This document shows positions 17,307 through 25,859 of a DNA stretch of 64,000 nucleotides, piece by piece. Made by a program: the position numbers and the translations under genes. The notes beneath the pieces were generated by a model that did not search any database, had not been told where the DNA came from, and saw nothing but the letters and a program-made list of their open reading frames with translations. The stretch lies in NCBI RefSeq assembly GCF_008802365.1, contig NZ_VZQZ01000002.1, positions 336,363 through 400,362 on the forward strand. The letters are read 5' to 3'. Numbering within the stretch: position 1 is the stretch's first letter; the number at the start of each line of letters is the position of its first letter. The DNA comes from Oryzomonas japonica. Lineage in GTDB: Bacteria > Desulfobacterota > Desulfuromonadia > Geobacterales > Pseudopelobacteraceae.

Positions 17307-18746
17307 ATGAATCGACAAAAACCCGAAATCCACCTCAAAGAATGGCAGAGGCAGGAAGCCGTTGCCGAGGGCATGTTACCGGTCATCGGCCGGCTGTACC
17401 GCGAACACAACATCGTGTTGACCGTCTATGGCCGCTCGCTGGTGCACGGAACGGTGATCGACCTGCTCAAGGCCCACCGCTTTGCCCGGCTCACCCTGGA
17501 CGGCGAGCTGACGGTACTGGATACTCAACCGGTGCTGGAGGCCATAGCCAAACTCGATCTGGCTCCGGCCCGTATCGATCTGGGCAAACTCACCGTGCGC
17601 TTTTGCGCCTCGGGCATGCCGGTGGATGCCTTTGTGGCTCAGGAGCTCGCCTCCGTCAATACCGGCAGGACCTCGCTCCTGGCCGAACCCCAGGATATCG
17701 TGCTCTACGGCTTCGGCCGCATTGGCCGGCTCTTGGCCCGCATCCTGGTCGACAAGGCCGGCAGCGGCGAGAAACTGCGCCTGCGGGCGGCCGTGGTGCG
17801 CAAGGGGGGGGACGACGATCTGGTCAAGCGTGCCAGCTTGCTGCGCCGCGATTCGATCCACGGCCAGTTCAACGGCATCATCACCGTGGATGAGGAAGAG
17901 AACGCCATCATCGCCAACGGCAACATGATCCGCATCATCTATTCCGACGCGCCCGATTCGGTGGATTACACCCAGTACGGCATCAGCAACGCCATCCTGA
18001 TCGACAACACCGGCAAGTGGCGTGACCGGGAGGGGTTGTCCCGCCATCTCAAGTCCCCCGGTATCGAGAAGGTCATCCTCACCGCACCGGGCAAGGGGGA
18101 TATTCCCAACGTGGTGGCCGGGGTCAACAACGAACTGATTACCCCCCAGGAACGGGTGTTCTCCGCCGCCAGCTGTACCACCAACGCCATCGTGCCGGTC
18201 ATGAAGGCGATCAACGACCGCTTCGGCATCGTGCACGGCCACATGGAGACCTGCCACTCCTACACCAACGACCAGAACCTGATCGACAACTACCACAAGG
18301 CTTCGCGCCGTGGCCGCAGCGCTCCGCTGAACATGGTCATCACCGAAACCGGGGCGGCTAAGGCGGTGGCCAAGGTCATTCCCGATCTGGCCGGCAAACT
18401 TACCGGCAACGCCATCCGGGTGCCGACCCCCAACGTTTCCCTGGCCATTCTCAACCTTGAACTGGGGCAACAGGTCACCGTTGCGGAGATCAACGACTAC
18501 CTGCGCGGTATCTCGCTGGACTCACCCTTGCAGAACCAGATCGATTTCACCAATTCCCCGGAGGTGGTCTCCAGCGACTTTGTCGGCTCACGTCATGCCG
18601 GCGTAGTGGATTCCCTGGCCACCATTGCCGAGGGGAACCGTTGCGTCCTCTATGTGTGGTACGACAACGAATTCGGCTACAGCCGCCAGGTGGTCCGCAT
18701 GGTGCAGAAGATGGCCGGCCTGGAACTGCCGACTATGCCGTGCTGA
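17307..18746 (+). CDS. Glyceraldehyde-3-phosphate dehydrogenase, long form
   Basis: A 479-residue GAPDH. The first ~125 residues are an extension absent from the standard ~335-residue enzyme; the NAD-binding Rossmann motif YGFGRIGRLLARIL begins only near residue 132. The catalytic cysteine is in SAASCTTNAIVPVM near 292, and the C-terminal WYDNEFGYSRQVV is canonical. It oxidises glyceraldehyde-3-phosphate with NAD(P) and phosphate. Long-form enzymes with this extension occur in several proteobacteria and are often assigned a gluconeogenic or special role. A class 1 fructose bisphosphatase gene lies further along. AAAGGTG precedes the ATG. Confidence 0.93.
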   Translation: MNRQKPEIHLKEWQRQEAVAEGMLPVIGRLYREHNIVLTVYGRSLVHGTVIDLLKAHRFARLTLDGELTVLDTQPVLEAIAKLDLAPARIDLGKLTVRFCASGMPVDAFVAQELASVNTGRTSLLAEPQDIVLYGFGRIGRLLARILVDKAGSGEKLRLRAAVVRKGGDDDLVKRASLLRRDSIHGQFNGIITVDEEENAIIANGNMIRIIYSDAPDSVDYTQYGISNAILIDNTGKWRDREGLSRHLKSPGIEKVILTAPGKGDIPNVVAGVNNELITPQERVFSAASCTTNAIVPVMKAINDRFGIVHGHMETCHSYTNDQNLIDNYHKASRRGRSAPLNMVITETGAAKAVAKVIPDLAGKLTGNAIRVPTPNVSLAILNLELGQQVTVAEINDYLRGISLDSPLQNQIDFTNSPEVVSSDFVGSRHAGVVDSLATIAEGNRCVLYVWYDNEFGYSRQVVRMVQKMAGLELPTMPC

Positions 18747-18855
18747 TCCCGGTAATGGTTACCCTTCGCCATTGCTGAATGGACAGAGGGGGCAGGTCGC
18801 TTTTTTCGGGGGGCCTGCCCCCATCTGGTTACGAGCGGGAAAAACGGGTGCACAC

Positions 18856-19221
18856 ATGAAACGCCTCAGGCTGGAACAGAGAACGTCACCGTTGCTTCCC
18901 CGGAGGGATTTTCTGGTACGCCTGGGGTGGTATTGGTTGTTTGGCTGCCTGTTTTTGGCGTTTTCGTTGGGTATTGGCACCATCGGCTATCACATTACCG
19001 CTCATCTGAACTGGGTCGATGCCTTTCTGAACGCCTCGATGATCCTTACCGGCATGGGACCGGTCGATAAGCTCGAAAGTGCCGGCGCCAAACTTTTTGC
19101 ATCCTTCTACGCCATCTTCAGCGGGGTTTCATTCCTGACGTTCTGCGGCGTTCTCTTTACCCCCATCTACCATCGTTTCATACACCGCTTCCATCTCGAC
19201 CTTGGTGATAGGAACCTTTGA
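18856..19221 (+). CDS. Small two-TM channel-like membrane protein with TGMGPV in place of a K+ filter
   Basis: A 121-residue protein with TM1 (about 22-45), a re-entrant-like segment WVDAFLNASMILTGMGPVD, and TM2 (about 78-103). This is the TM-pore-TM layout of two-TM potassium channels, with TGMGPV where TVGYGD would be. The short basic C-terminus (YHRFIHRFHLDLGDRNL) has no RCK domain. It could be an ion channel of changed selectivity or an unrelated membrane protein. The ATG at 18856 is the best start because it precedes the first charged/TM region; no strong ribosome site is visible. Confidence 0.7.
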   Translation: MKRLRLEQRTSPLLPRRDFLVRLGWYWLFGCLFLAFSLGIGTIGYHITAHLNWVDAFLNASMILTGMGPVDKLESAGAKLFASFYAIFSGVSFLTFCGVLFTPIYHRFIHRFHLDLGDRNL

Positions 19222-19509
19222 CGGCGTCGGGGCCTTTTTTTCAGCAGGCCCATAATCAGTGGCAGCCCCTAAACCCTCCCCGACGTTCAAAAGCCGTCGA
19301 CGACTACAGGCCGGCAGCATCCCTCCGTTTGCCACATGTCAAGTATCTCTACGACGGACCATACTTCCTACCCACCAAGACAGGCTTATACCATCGCTCT
19401 CCAGGTCAATTTTAAAAGGAGCGAGGACCTTGAGATATGAGTATATTGTGCTATCGTCAATCTATGGTTTGATGGAATATCGCTAAGTAAGCACAAGGAG
19501 ATATCGCCT
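19222..19509. other. Intergenic region before the cytochrome gene
   Basis: No gene is supported in these 288 bases. Near the end lies a weak promoter, TTGAGA (19430-19435), 16 bases, TATCGT (19452-19457), in the right place for the cytochrome gene. Confidence 0.4.
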
Positions 19510-19833
19510 ATGAAAAAGAGTCTCGTAACAGTGGTACTACTCTCGGCCGGAGCCTTAGCCATAAGCGCGCAGGCGGACATGGAGGGGAAGCTGGATGCCA
19601 AGACGGAGTTTGAAAAACACTGCGCCGTATGCCATCCCGGGGGCGGCAATACCATTAACCAGGCAAAGCCGTTGAAAAAGGCAGCTCTTAATAAAAATGG
19701 CATCAAGAGTTGGAAGGACATTGTGGCAAAGATACGCAACCCCGGGCCGGGCATGACCAAGTTTGGCAAAAAGGAGATGCCCGATAAGGAAGCGAAGGTA
19801 ATTGCCGAGTACGTTTTAAAAACCTTCAAGTAG
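19510..19833 (+). CDS. Monohaem c-type cytochrome
   Basis: A 107-residue periplasmic cytochrome: signal peptide (about 1-22, ending AQA), a single CAVCH haem site near residue 38, and a distal Met ligand in GPGMTKF near 80, with PDKEAKVIAEYVLKTFK as the final helix. This is a class I, c6/c553-like small electron carrier. CAAGGAG precedes the ATG. It stands alone, with a divergent/convergent cation efflux gene downstream and a GC-rich inverted repeat (19851-19890) after the stop. Confidence 0.92.
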   Translation: MKKSLVTVVLLSAGALAISAQADMEGKLDAKTEFEKHCAVCHPGGGNTINQAKPLKKAALNKNGIKSWKDIVAKIRNPGPGMTKFGKKEMPDKEAKVIAEYVLKTFK

Positions 19834-19850
19834 CGAAATTAGGGCAGAAA

Positions 19851-19890
19851 CCGCCGGGGGAACGGCCAAAATCGGTTCGTTTCCCCGGCG
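19851..19890. terminator. GC-rich hairpin between cytochrome and cation efflux genes
   Basis: CGCCGGGGGAA and TTTCCCCGGCG can pair around a loop that has a smaller GGCC/CGGTT pairing. There is no T-run, so termination is only likely. Confidence 0.45.
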
Positions 19891-19930
19891 ATTGAGGAAG
19901 ACACCATGGGTGGCGTGTAACCCGCTGGAA

Positions 19931-20869
19931 TTATACTATTGAGGACGTGTCAATCTTCGGACACGCCACGGCGCATCGTTCACACCCGCCGGGGCAGGGT
20001 TCGATATGCACCAGGGTATGGCTGTAGGGCAGGCATCGCTCGATGTCTGCCGTGATCTGATGGGCAAGAGTATGCCCTGCTTCCACGGTCATCTGTTTCG
20101 GCACGACCAGATGCATGTCGATATGGCGAATATGACCGGCCTTGCGGGTGCGCAGCTTGTGATACTCGATAAAACGACCTTCGTAGCGATCCATAACGTC
20201 GTGAATCCTGGCCTCCTCGTCATCGGGAAGCTTGACGTCAAGGATGTGGAAGAAGGCTGTCTTGGTGAGATCCCAAGCGGCTTTGATAATCAGGAACGCC
20301 ACGGCGATGGCAACGATCGGGTCAAGCATGGCGATGCCGGTGAGTTTGATGGCGGCCAGCCCCCCCAGTACGCCGACAGAGGTGTACACGTCGGTCCTCA
20401 GGTGCAAGGCATCGGCTTCAAGTGCCACTGAATCGGTCTTGGCCGCCACGCTCAGCAGATGCCGGGAGACCAGGTAGTTTGCCAGGGCAGACACAGCCAT
20501 CACAGCAGCACCCATTCCCAGACTCTCGATCTCTACGGTCCCCGTTTTCAGCTTATGCACCGCCTCCAAAATGATATAGACGCCAGCGCCGAAGATCAGG
20601 ACCGCTTCGATGGTTCCGGCCACGTTTTCGATCTTGCCGTGACCGAAGCGGTGATCGTCATCGGCAGGTTTGCCCGCCTCCCTGACCGAAAACCAGGCAA
20701 TGATTGCGGCAATCAGGTCAATGCCGGAATGTACCGCTTCCGAGATAACGCTGACCGACTGCATCGCGATGCCGACGATCAGTTTCAACAGGATCAGTAT
20801 CGTATTGGAGGCTATGGACAAGGCCGCGGCTCTGTTTTTCGCCGCCAGGACTTCGGGGGATTGAATCAT
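19931..20869 (-). CDS. Cation diffusion facilitator (Zn/Fe/Co efflux) family transporter
   Basis: A 312-residue CDF antiporter in the inner membrane. Metal-site signatures are SEAVHSGIDLIAAI in TM2 (usual HxxxD is H-SGI-D), HRFGHGKIEN between TM2 and TM3, and ALEADALHLRTDVYTS in TM5 with its HxxxD. A C-terminal cytoplasmic domain (about 205-290) follows. The last ~25 residues are unusual: EPCPGGCERCAVACP has four cysteines that could bind metal. FieF-like members export Zn, Fe, Co or Cd with protons; the exact metal is unclear. It is a single gene converging on the cytochrome. Confidence 0.92.
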   Translation of the reverse strand: MIQSPEVLAAKNRAAALSIASNTILILLKLIVGIAMQSVSVISEAVHSGIDLIAAIIAWFSVREAGKPADDDHRFGHGKIENVAGTIEAVLIFGAGVYIILEAVHKLKTGTVEIESLGMGAAVMAVSALANYLVSRHLLSVAAKTDSVALEADALHLRTDVYTSVGVLGGLAAIKLTGIAMLDPIVAIAVAFLIIKAAWDLTKTAFFHILDVKLPDDEEARIHDVMDRYEGRFIEYHKLRTRKAGHIRHIDMHLVVPKQMTVEAGHTLAHQITADIERCLPYSHTLVHIEPCPGGCERCAVACPKIDTSSIV

Positions 20870-21042
20870 TGTGGTACTCCGGCTTGCAAGTATGGATTGG
20901 TGTTTTTCAGCGGTTCCGTGGGAGGATTAATGCTTCTTGTGACTTATTAGCATAATTTCGTTGACGAGATCAATCCGTGGATAACGATTTTGATGCGGAA
21001 ACGTATGGCCAGGCCGGGTGCCAAGATGGGAAAGCACCGCAA

Positions 21043-21070
21043 TTGACCAAGCCGCCGCATGGTATATAAT
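21043..21070 (+). promoter_or_regulatory. Sigma-70 promoter of the dienelactone hydrolase gene
   Basis: TTGACC (21043-21048), a 16-base spacer and a perfect TATAAT (21065-21070), 42 bases before the ATG at 21113. Confidence 0.75.
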
Positions 21071-21112
21071 AAGAGCGAATGATCGATAATCAACGCAGTA
21101 AAGGAGAATACC

Positions 21113-21901
21113 ATGTTGAAACAGATCATAGTTGCAGCGGCTCTCACCTGTTGTGCAGCCTCTGCCGAGGCTGCCGTCAAGACCAAGGTCATAGAATATA
21201 AGCAGGGAGACACCGTGTTGGAGGGATACCTGGCCTGGGACAACGCCAAGGTCGGTAAACGCCCCGGGGTGCTGGTGGTGCATGAGTGGACCGGGCTTGG
21301 CCCTTATGTGAAGAAACGGGCCGAGATGCTGGCAAAGCTGGGGTATGTGGCCTTTGCGGCCGACATCTACGGCAAGGGGGTGCGCCCCGCAACTCCCGCC
21401 GATGCCGCCAAGGTCGCTGCCATCTATAAGGATGACCGGCCTTTGATGCGTGCCCGCGCCAGGGCCGGGTTGGAGGTTTTGAAAAGCCAGAAATTGGTTG
21501 ATCAGAAACGCCTTGCTGCCATCGGGTATTGCTTTGGCGGCACTACCGTGCTGGAACTGGCCCGTGATGGTGCCGACCTGAGAGGCGTTGCCAGCTTCCA
21601 TGGCGGTCTGGCTACGCCCAAGCCCGAGGATGCCAGGAACATTAAGGCCAAGATCCTGGCGATGCATGGCGCCGATGATCCCTTTGTAAAGGCGGATGAG
21701 GTCGCATCCTTCCAACAGGAGTTGCGCGCCGCCAAGGTGGACTGGCAGTTCATCAGCTATGCCAATGCGGTACACAGCTTTACCAATCCCGAGGCCGGAA
21801 ACGACAACAGCAAAGGTGCCGCCTACAACGAAAAGGCCGACAAACGATCATGGGAGGCGATGAAGCTGTTCTTCTCGGAGATTTTCAAAGAGGGTAGATG
21901 A
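21113..21901 (+). CDS. Dienelactone hydrolase family protein, secreted
   Basis: A 262-residue alpha/beta hydrolase with a signal peptide (about 1-20, ending AEAA). The catalytic triad of the dienelactone hydrolase family is placed: Cys in IGYCFGGTTVLE near 137, Asp in HGADDPFVKADE near 184 and His in NAVHSFTNPEAG near 221. The oxyanion segment VVHEWTGLGPYV is typical. The substrate is unknown; most such proteins in non-aromatic degraders hydrolyse undetermined esters or lactones. AAAGGAG precedes the ATG by about eight bases. The next gene begins 62 bases later, so cotranscription is plausible. Confidence 0.92.
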   Translation: MLKQIIVAAALTCCAASAEAAVKTKVIEYKQGDTVLEGYLAWDNAKVGKRPGVLVVHEWTGLGPYVKKRAEMLAKLGYVAFAADIYGKGVRPATPADAAKVAAIYKDDRPLMRARARAGLEVLKSQKLVDQKRLAAIGYCFGGTTVLELARDGADLRGVASFHGGLATPKPEDARNIKAKILAMHGADDPFVKADEVASFQQELRAAKVDWQFISYANAVHSFTNPEAGNDNSKGAAYNEKADKRSWEAMKLFFSEIFKEGR

Positions 21902-21962
21902 ACTTTCCGCCAGTCGGATGGTGACATTTTTCACGAATGGGGCGCTCAGGAGGAAAAAAGAT

Positions 21963-22901
21963 ATGGAAACCATGAAATCGGTGCGCATTCACGCATACGG
22001 CGGCCCCGAGGCACTTGTGTATGAAGATGCGCCACTGCCGCAGCTGGGAAAGGACGAGATCCTGGTTCGCGTCCATGCCGCCGCGGTCAACCCCGTGGAT
22101 TGGAAAATCCGCGAGGGGCACCTCAAGGGGATGCTCGACAGCCGCCTGCCGTTGATCCTGGGCTGGGATGTGTCCGGGACGGTGGAGGCGGTGGGCCCGG
22201 AGGTGGTCCGCTTCAAGGCGGGGGATGAGGTATTCAGCCGCCCGGATATCGCGCGGGACGGGGCGTATGCCGAGTTCATCGTCATCAGGGAGAATGAGGC
22301 GGCGTTCAAGCCGCAATCCATCGACCACCTGCACGCTGCCGCCATCCCCCTTGCCGGTCTGACGGCGTGCAAGTCGCTCTTTGCCGCCGCCAAACTCTCA
22401 GCCGGGCAGACCATACTCATCCATGGCGCGGCAGGAGGGGTGGGAACCTATGCCGTGCAGTTGGCGAAATGGAAGGGCGCCCATGTCATAGCCACCGCTT
22501 CCGAACGCAATCACGACTACCTGCGCGAACTGGGCGCCGACGAGGTTATTGCCTATCAGAACGTGCGCTTTGAGGACAAGGTCCGGGATGTTGACGTGGT
22601 CTTTGACACCATTGGCGGAGAGACCCAGACCCGCTCCTGGAACGTGGTGAAGCAAGGGGGCGTCCTGGTCTCCATCGTCAGTCCCCCGTCGCAGGAAGAG
22701 GCAGTGGCCCGCGGCGTGCGACCGGAGTTTGTCTTTATCCAGCCCGATGCGGCGGAGTTGTCGGCGCTTGCCAAGCTGGTGGATTCGGGAAAGCTCAGGG
22801 TCATGGTGGAGGCGGTACTGCCCCTCGCCGAAGCGCGACGCGCCCAGGAGCTGAGCCAGAACGGCCATACGCGGGGCAAGATTGTCCTGAAGGTGCGATA
22901 A
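21963..22901 (+). CDS. NADP-dependent oxidoreductase (zinc-independent MDR family)
   Basis: A 312-residue medium-chain reductase like quinone oxidoreductase. It has the GroES-like N-terminal half (AYGGPEALVYEDAPLPQLG, VHAAAVNPVDWKIREG) and the nucleotide-binding motif ILIHGAAGGVGTYAVQLAKWKG; the catalytic zinc ligands of alcohol dehydrogenases are absent. It likely reduces quinones or enones with NADPH. The ATG at 21963 has AGGAGG about nine bases upstream; an earlier frame extension (21918) is not protein-like. A HIT gene follows after 18 bases. Confidence 0.92.
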   Translation: METMKSVRIHAYGGPEALVYEDAPLPQLGKDEILVRVHAAAVNPVDWKIREGHLKGMLDSRLPLILGWDVSGTVEAVGPEVVRFKAGDEVFSRPDIARDGAYAEFIVIRENEAAFKPQSIDHLHAAAIPLAGLTACKSLFAAAKLSAGQTILIHGAAGGVGTYAVQLAKWKGAHVIATASERNHDYLRELGADEVIAYQNVRFEDKVRDVDVVFDTIGGETQTRSWNVVKQGGVLVSIVSPPSQEEAVARGVRPEFVFIQPDAAELSALAKLVDSGKLRVMVEAVLPLAEARRAQELSQNGHTRGKIVLKVR

Positions 22902-22919
22902 TCTCGAAACGGATCGAAT

Positions 22920-23300
22920 ATGCTGGGATTTGAGAAGAAATGCCCATTCTGTTCCGATGAAATACAACACCGCATCCTGATGGAGCAGGGGACGGTGTTT
23001 GCCATTGAAGACCTCTACCCGGTCACCCAGGGGCACCTGCTCGTCGTTCCCCGCCGCCACACCCTTGATTACTTCACCATGACCGACGAGGAACGTTTCG
23101 ACGCGCAACAGATGTTGCTTGCACTCAGGGAGCAGATCATGCGGTATGACTCCACCGTCCAGGGGTTCAACATCGGCGTAAACTGCGGCCCGGTCGCCGG
23201 CCAATCCATTCTGCACGCCCATATTCACCTGATCCCGCGTCGTGAAGGAATCGAATTGTTCAACAAACATTTCGATTATCTCAGAACAAGTCATTCATAA
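22920..23300 (+). CDS. HIT family protein (nucleotide hydrolase)
   Basis: A 126-residue histidine-triad protein with the active-site motif HAHIHLIPRR near residue 98, matching HxHxHxx. The N-terminus has CPFCSDEI, a CxxC that in some HIT proteins binds zinc, and the conserved DLYPVTQGHLLVVPRRH. Members hydrolyse phosphoramidates or dinucleotides such as AMP-lysine or Ap4A. The ATG lies 18 bases after the oxidoreductase stop, so the two probably share a transcript. Confidence 0.95.
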   Translation: MLGFEKKCPFCSDEIQHRILMEQGTVFAIEDLYPVTQGHLLVVPRRHTLDYFTMTDEERFDAQQMLLALREQIMRYDSTVQGFNIGVNCGPVAGQSILHAHIHLIPRREGIELFNKHFDYLRTSHS

Positions 23301-23477
23301 CTCCTCCCACGGCCATGTCGGCCATCAAATTTCCTTCAGATTGCGGTGTAAGTCCAGGAGGCATACTCTCGTCATATAATTGTATGAATTTTTTTTAACA
23401 TATTGAAATTGCTGTTGAATATCAAACGGTTTTGATGTAAACATGATAAAAAATAAAAATTGCGAGAGAAGACGTTT

Positions 23478-24656
23478 ATGAATGCTCTTCAGGATTATTA
23501 TTTTCGCCTCTCCATCAAGATGCGAATTGCCCTGCTCTGCTCGTGTTACAGCATCTGTATGATCGCCTTGACCGTTCTGGCCCGTTCCGACTCCTGGATG
23601 GTGCGCTGGGGGGCGCTGGGGCTCTTTATCGTTCTGGGTGCTTTCTTCGGCTTACTGAATATCCTGGGCATCGGAAGCTCCATTGACCGGGTTATTGCCT
23701 ACCTTCAAACCATGGCCAACGGCGATCTGTCCCAGAATATCGCCGCCAAGCGCAATAATGAGATCAGCCTGATCATCAAGACCATAGGCGAGTTGCAGCG
23801 GAATATGCGCTCGATGATTTCCGCGATTCAATCCACTTCGGAAGGGTTAAACAAGGCGGCCGGCGATCTGCGCCGGACCTCCGAGGGGATGGCGGTCGGC
23901 GCTGAACAGGCGGTGGGGCAGTCGGCTTCGGTGGTGAATGCGGTTGAAGACCTGACATCGGTCAGCTCGGATATTGCCCGGAATTGTCAATTGATGTCCA
24001 GTAAAGCGACGGAGACAAAGGAATCCACCCGGGATGGCGAGCGGACCATCGACGCCATGTCCCGGATGATGACGGAGATCGGCTCGCTGGTGAGCGACAC
24101 GACCCGTGCAGTGGAGTCGTTGGGTAACAATTCCCATCAGATCGGTGAGATCGTGGGTACGATCGAGGATATTGCGGACCAGACCAACCTGCTGGCCCTG
24201 AACGCGGCCATCGAGGCGGCCCGCGCCGGCGAACAGGGGCGCGGGTTCGCCGTGGTGGCGGACGAAGTAAGAAGCCTGGCGGTGCGCACGACAACGGCAA
24301 CGCAAGAAATTCAGAAGATCATCGCCGTGCTGCAGAATGACGTTAAGAACGTCGTCGATTCCATGGGACAGAGTTCACGGAGTGTCAAAAACGGTGAACA
24401 GGGGGTCCAGCTTTCCAGCCAAGCCATATCCGATATCAAGTCCCACATCGAGGTCCTGACCGACAGTGTTGCCCAGATTGCAACCGCAATCGAGGAACAA
24501 TCAGCCACCACCGCCGGTGTCAGAAACAACATCCGGGCGATCAGCGACGTCATCGACACGGTTTCCCAAGGTACCAGGGAAACCGACCTATCGGCATCAG
24601 GGCTGACGAGTTCGGCGATCGAACTGAAAACCCTGGCGAGCAGGTTCCAGGTGTAA
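23478..24656 (+). CDS. Methyl-accepting chemotaxis protein lacking a periplasmic sensor domain
   Basis: A 392-residue receptor. Two transmembrane segments (about 15-35 and 44-64) are joined by a loop of about eight residues, so there is no periplasmic ligand domain. A HAMP domain (about 66-118) and the signalling domain follow, with the hairpin tip [20 protein letters not shown] near 235 and [16 protein letters not shown]. It presumably senses membrane or energy state, or only relays. There is no C-terminal CheR/CheB pentapeptide. The ATG at 23478 is chosen; a TTG at 23460 is in frame. It is a single gene, not linked to che genes here. Confidence 0.93.
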   Translation: MNALQDYYFRLSIKMRIALLCSCYSICMIALTVLARSDSWMVRWGALGLFIVLGAFFGLLNILGIGSSIDRVIAYLQTMANGDLSQNIAAKRNNEISLIIKTIGELQRNMRSMISAIQSTSEGLNKAAGDLRRTSEGMAVGAEQAVGQSASVVNAVEDLTSVSSDIARNCQLMSSKATETKESTRDGERTIDAMSRMMTEIGSLVSDTTRAVESLGNNSHQIGEIVGTIEDIADQTNLLALNAAIEAARAGEQGRGFAVVADEVRSLAVRTTTATQEIQKIIAVLQNDVKNVVDSMGQSSRSVKNGEQGVQLSSQAISDIKSHIEVLTDSVAQIATAIEEQSATTAGVRNNIRAISDVIDTVSQGTRETDLSASGLTSSAIELKTLASRFQV

Positions 24657-24734
24657 AGAGTCCCGCCTGCCGGGACGGTACGATGTCTCCCGTTTTCACT
24701 TCCGACGAAGGCGTTGCCATCTGGCACGCCCACA

Positions 24735-25682
24735 TCACCACAAATGCAGATTAATGGTCTTTTCTCCAAGCGCAACTTGGAGCATGGCGATTACCAACGG
24801 GATAGTAAGCAGCGAAAGCGCCGTGGACAGGAATATGCATCGTGATGCGAGTTGGGTGTCGCCATCGAATTTTTCGGCGAACATGGCGGTGTTGGCCGCC
24901 GCAGGCATTGCCATGCTCACGACGCAAATCCCCAGGACCATCCCCTTGATTCCCAAAAGCGACAGGACCGCCAGGACCAGAAGCGGTACGATCAAAAGGC
25001 GTACCGCACTGCCGTAGTAGATTGCCAGGCCGGAGAAGAGATCGCGCAGCCGCGTATCGGCCAGGGATGCGCCGACGACGATCATGGACAGGGGAGTCGT
25101 GGTCGCCCCGACCAGTTCGCAGGCCTTGAGCAGGGGCGTGGGGAGCTTGATGGAGCCGATGAAGATGACCAGTCCGGCGGCAACCGCCAGAACCCCCGGA
25201 TTGATGAGTGCCTTTTTGAGCGCCTGCGGCCCCTTTTCCCCGGTAAACAGCATTACACCCAGACTCCAGAGGGCAATGGTGAAGGGTACGCCAAAGATTG
25301 AGGCGTAGAAGATGCCGATTTTTCCGTACAGGCTTTGCAGCACCGGATACCCCATGAAGGCGCTGTTGGAGAATATGGTCATAAAACGCAGCACGCTGCG
25401 CGTTTCCTGGGGATGGCGCCGAAAAAACAGGCCGCTGATGAGATAAAGAGCCACATGCAGGGCGAAGGAGACCATGAGGAGTTTCATGGCGGTGGCAAGC
25501 ATCTCCCGGTTGAAGTCAAAGGTAAAGGAAACCAGGATCATCAGTGGGAGGGTCACATTGAGAATCAGTTCGGTGATGGCCCGGTTGGCGGCCGCGTCCA
25601 TGAATTTTCTGCGGCGGGCGTAGTAGCCTGCTGCCATGATCAGAAAAAGGACCAGCACTTCCGTGACGATGTCGGTCTGCAT
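24735..25682 (-). CDS. AEC family transporter (auxin efflux carrier type)
   Basis: A 315-residue inner-membrane carrier with ten predicted hydrophobic segments in two halves. The first begins VLVLFLIMAAGYYARRRKFMD and contains NVTLPLMILVSFTFDF, and the second has SMAMPAAANTAMFAEKFDGD, both typical of the AEC/MleP-like family. Members carry malate, malonate or other organic acids; substrate is not predictable. It is converging on the chemotaxis receptor gene. A terminator lies behind its 5' side, separating it from the oligopeptidase gene. Confidence 0.9.
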   Translation of the reverse strand: MQTDIVTEVLVLFLIMAAGYYARRRKFMDAAANRAITELILNVTLPLMILVSFTFDFNREMLATAMKLLMVSFALHVALYLISGLFFRRHPQETRSVLRFMTIFSNSAFMGYPVLQSLYGKIGIFYASIFGVPFTIALWSLGVMLFTGEKGPQALKKALINPGVLAVAAGLVIFIGSIKLPTPLLKACELVGATTTPLSMIVVGASLADTRLRDLFSGLAIYYGSAVRLLIVPLLVLAVLSLLGIKGMVLGICVVSMAMPAAANTAMFAEKFDGDTQLASRCIFLSTALSLLTIPLVIAMLQVALGEKTINLHLW

Positions 25683-25745
25683 ACGGTAAATCTCCTATTG
25701 AACGCCACTCCAGGGGGAGTCTGCGGCGGGTGCTGCCCGTTGTTT

Positions 25746-25784
25746 AAAAACAGAGGCGTACCTCTTGGTACGCCTCTGTTTTTT
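25746..25784. terminator. Bidirectional terminator
   Basis: A perfect stem, CAGAGGCGTACC / GGTACGCCTCTG, with a TCTT loop is flanked by AAAAA and TTTTTT. It terminates the leftward oligopeptidase F gene, 76 bases past its stop. Confidence 0.92.
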
Positions 25785-25859
25785 CCTCCGCGTGCGCCTC
25801 GTATGGCAACCGACTCAGAGCGATTTTCAACAACCTGCTCATGCAACACGGTCCATGAA

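Noticed and set aside
19222-19509. Possible GEMM (c-di-GMP or cGAMP) riboswitch before the cytochrome gene
   Set aside because: Such elements often precede Geobacter cytochromes, but I could not find the conserved GEMM core or tetraloop-receptor sequences here.
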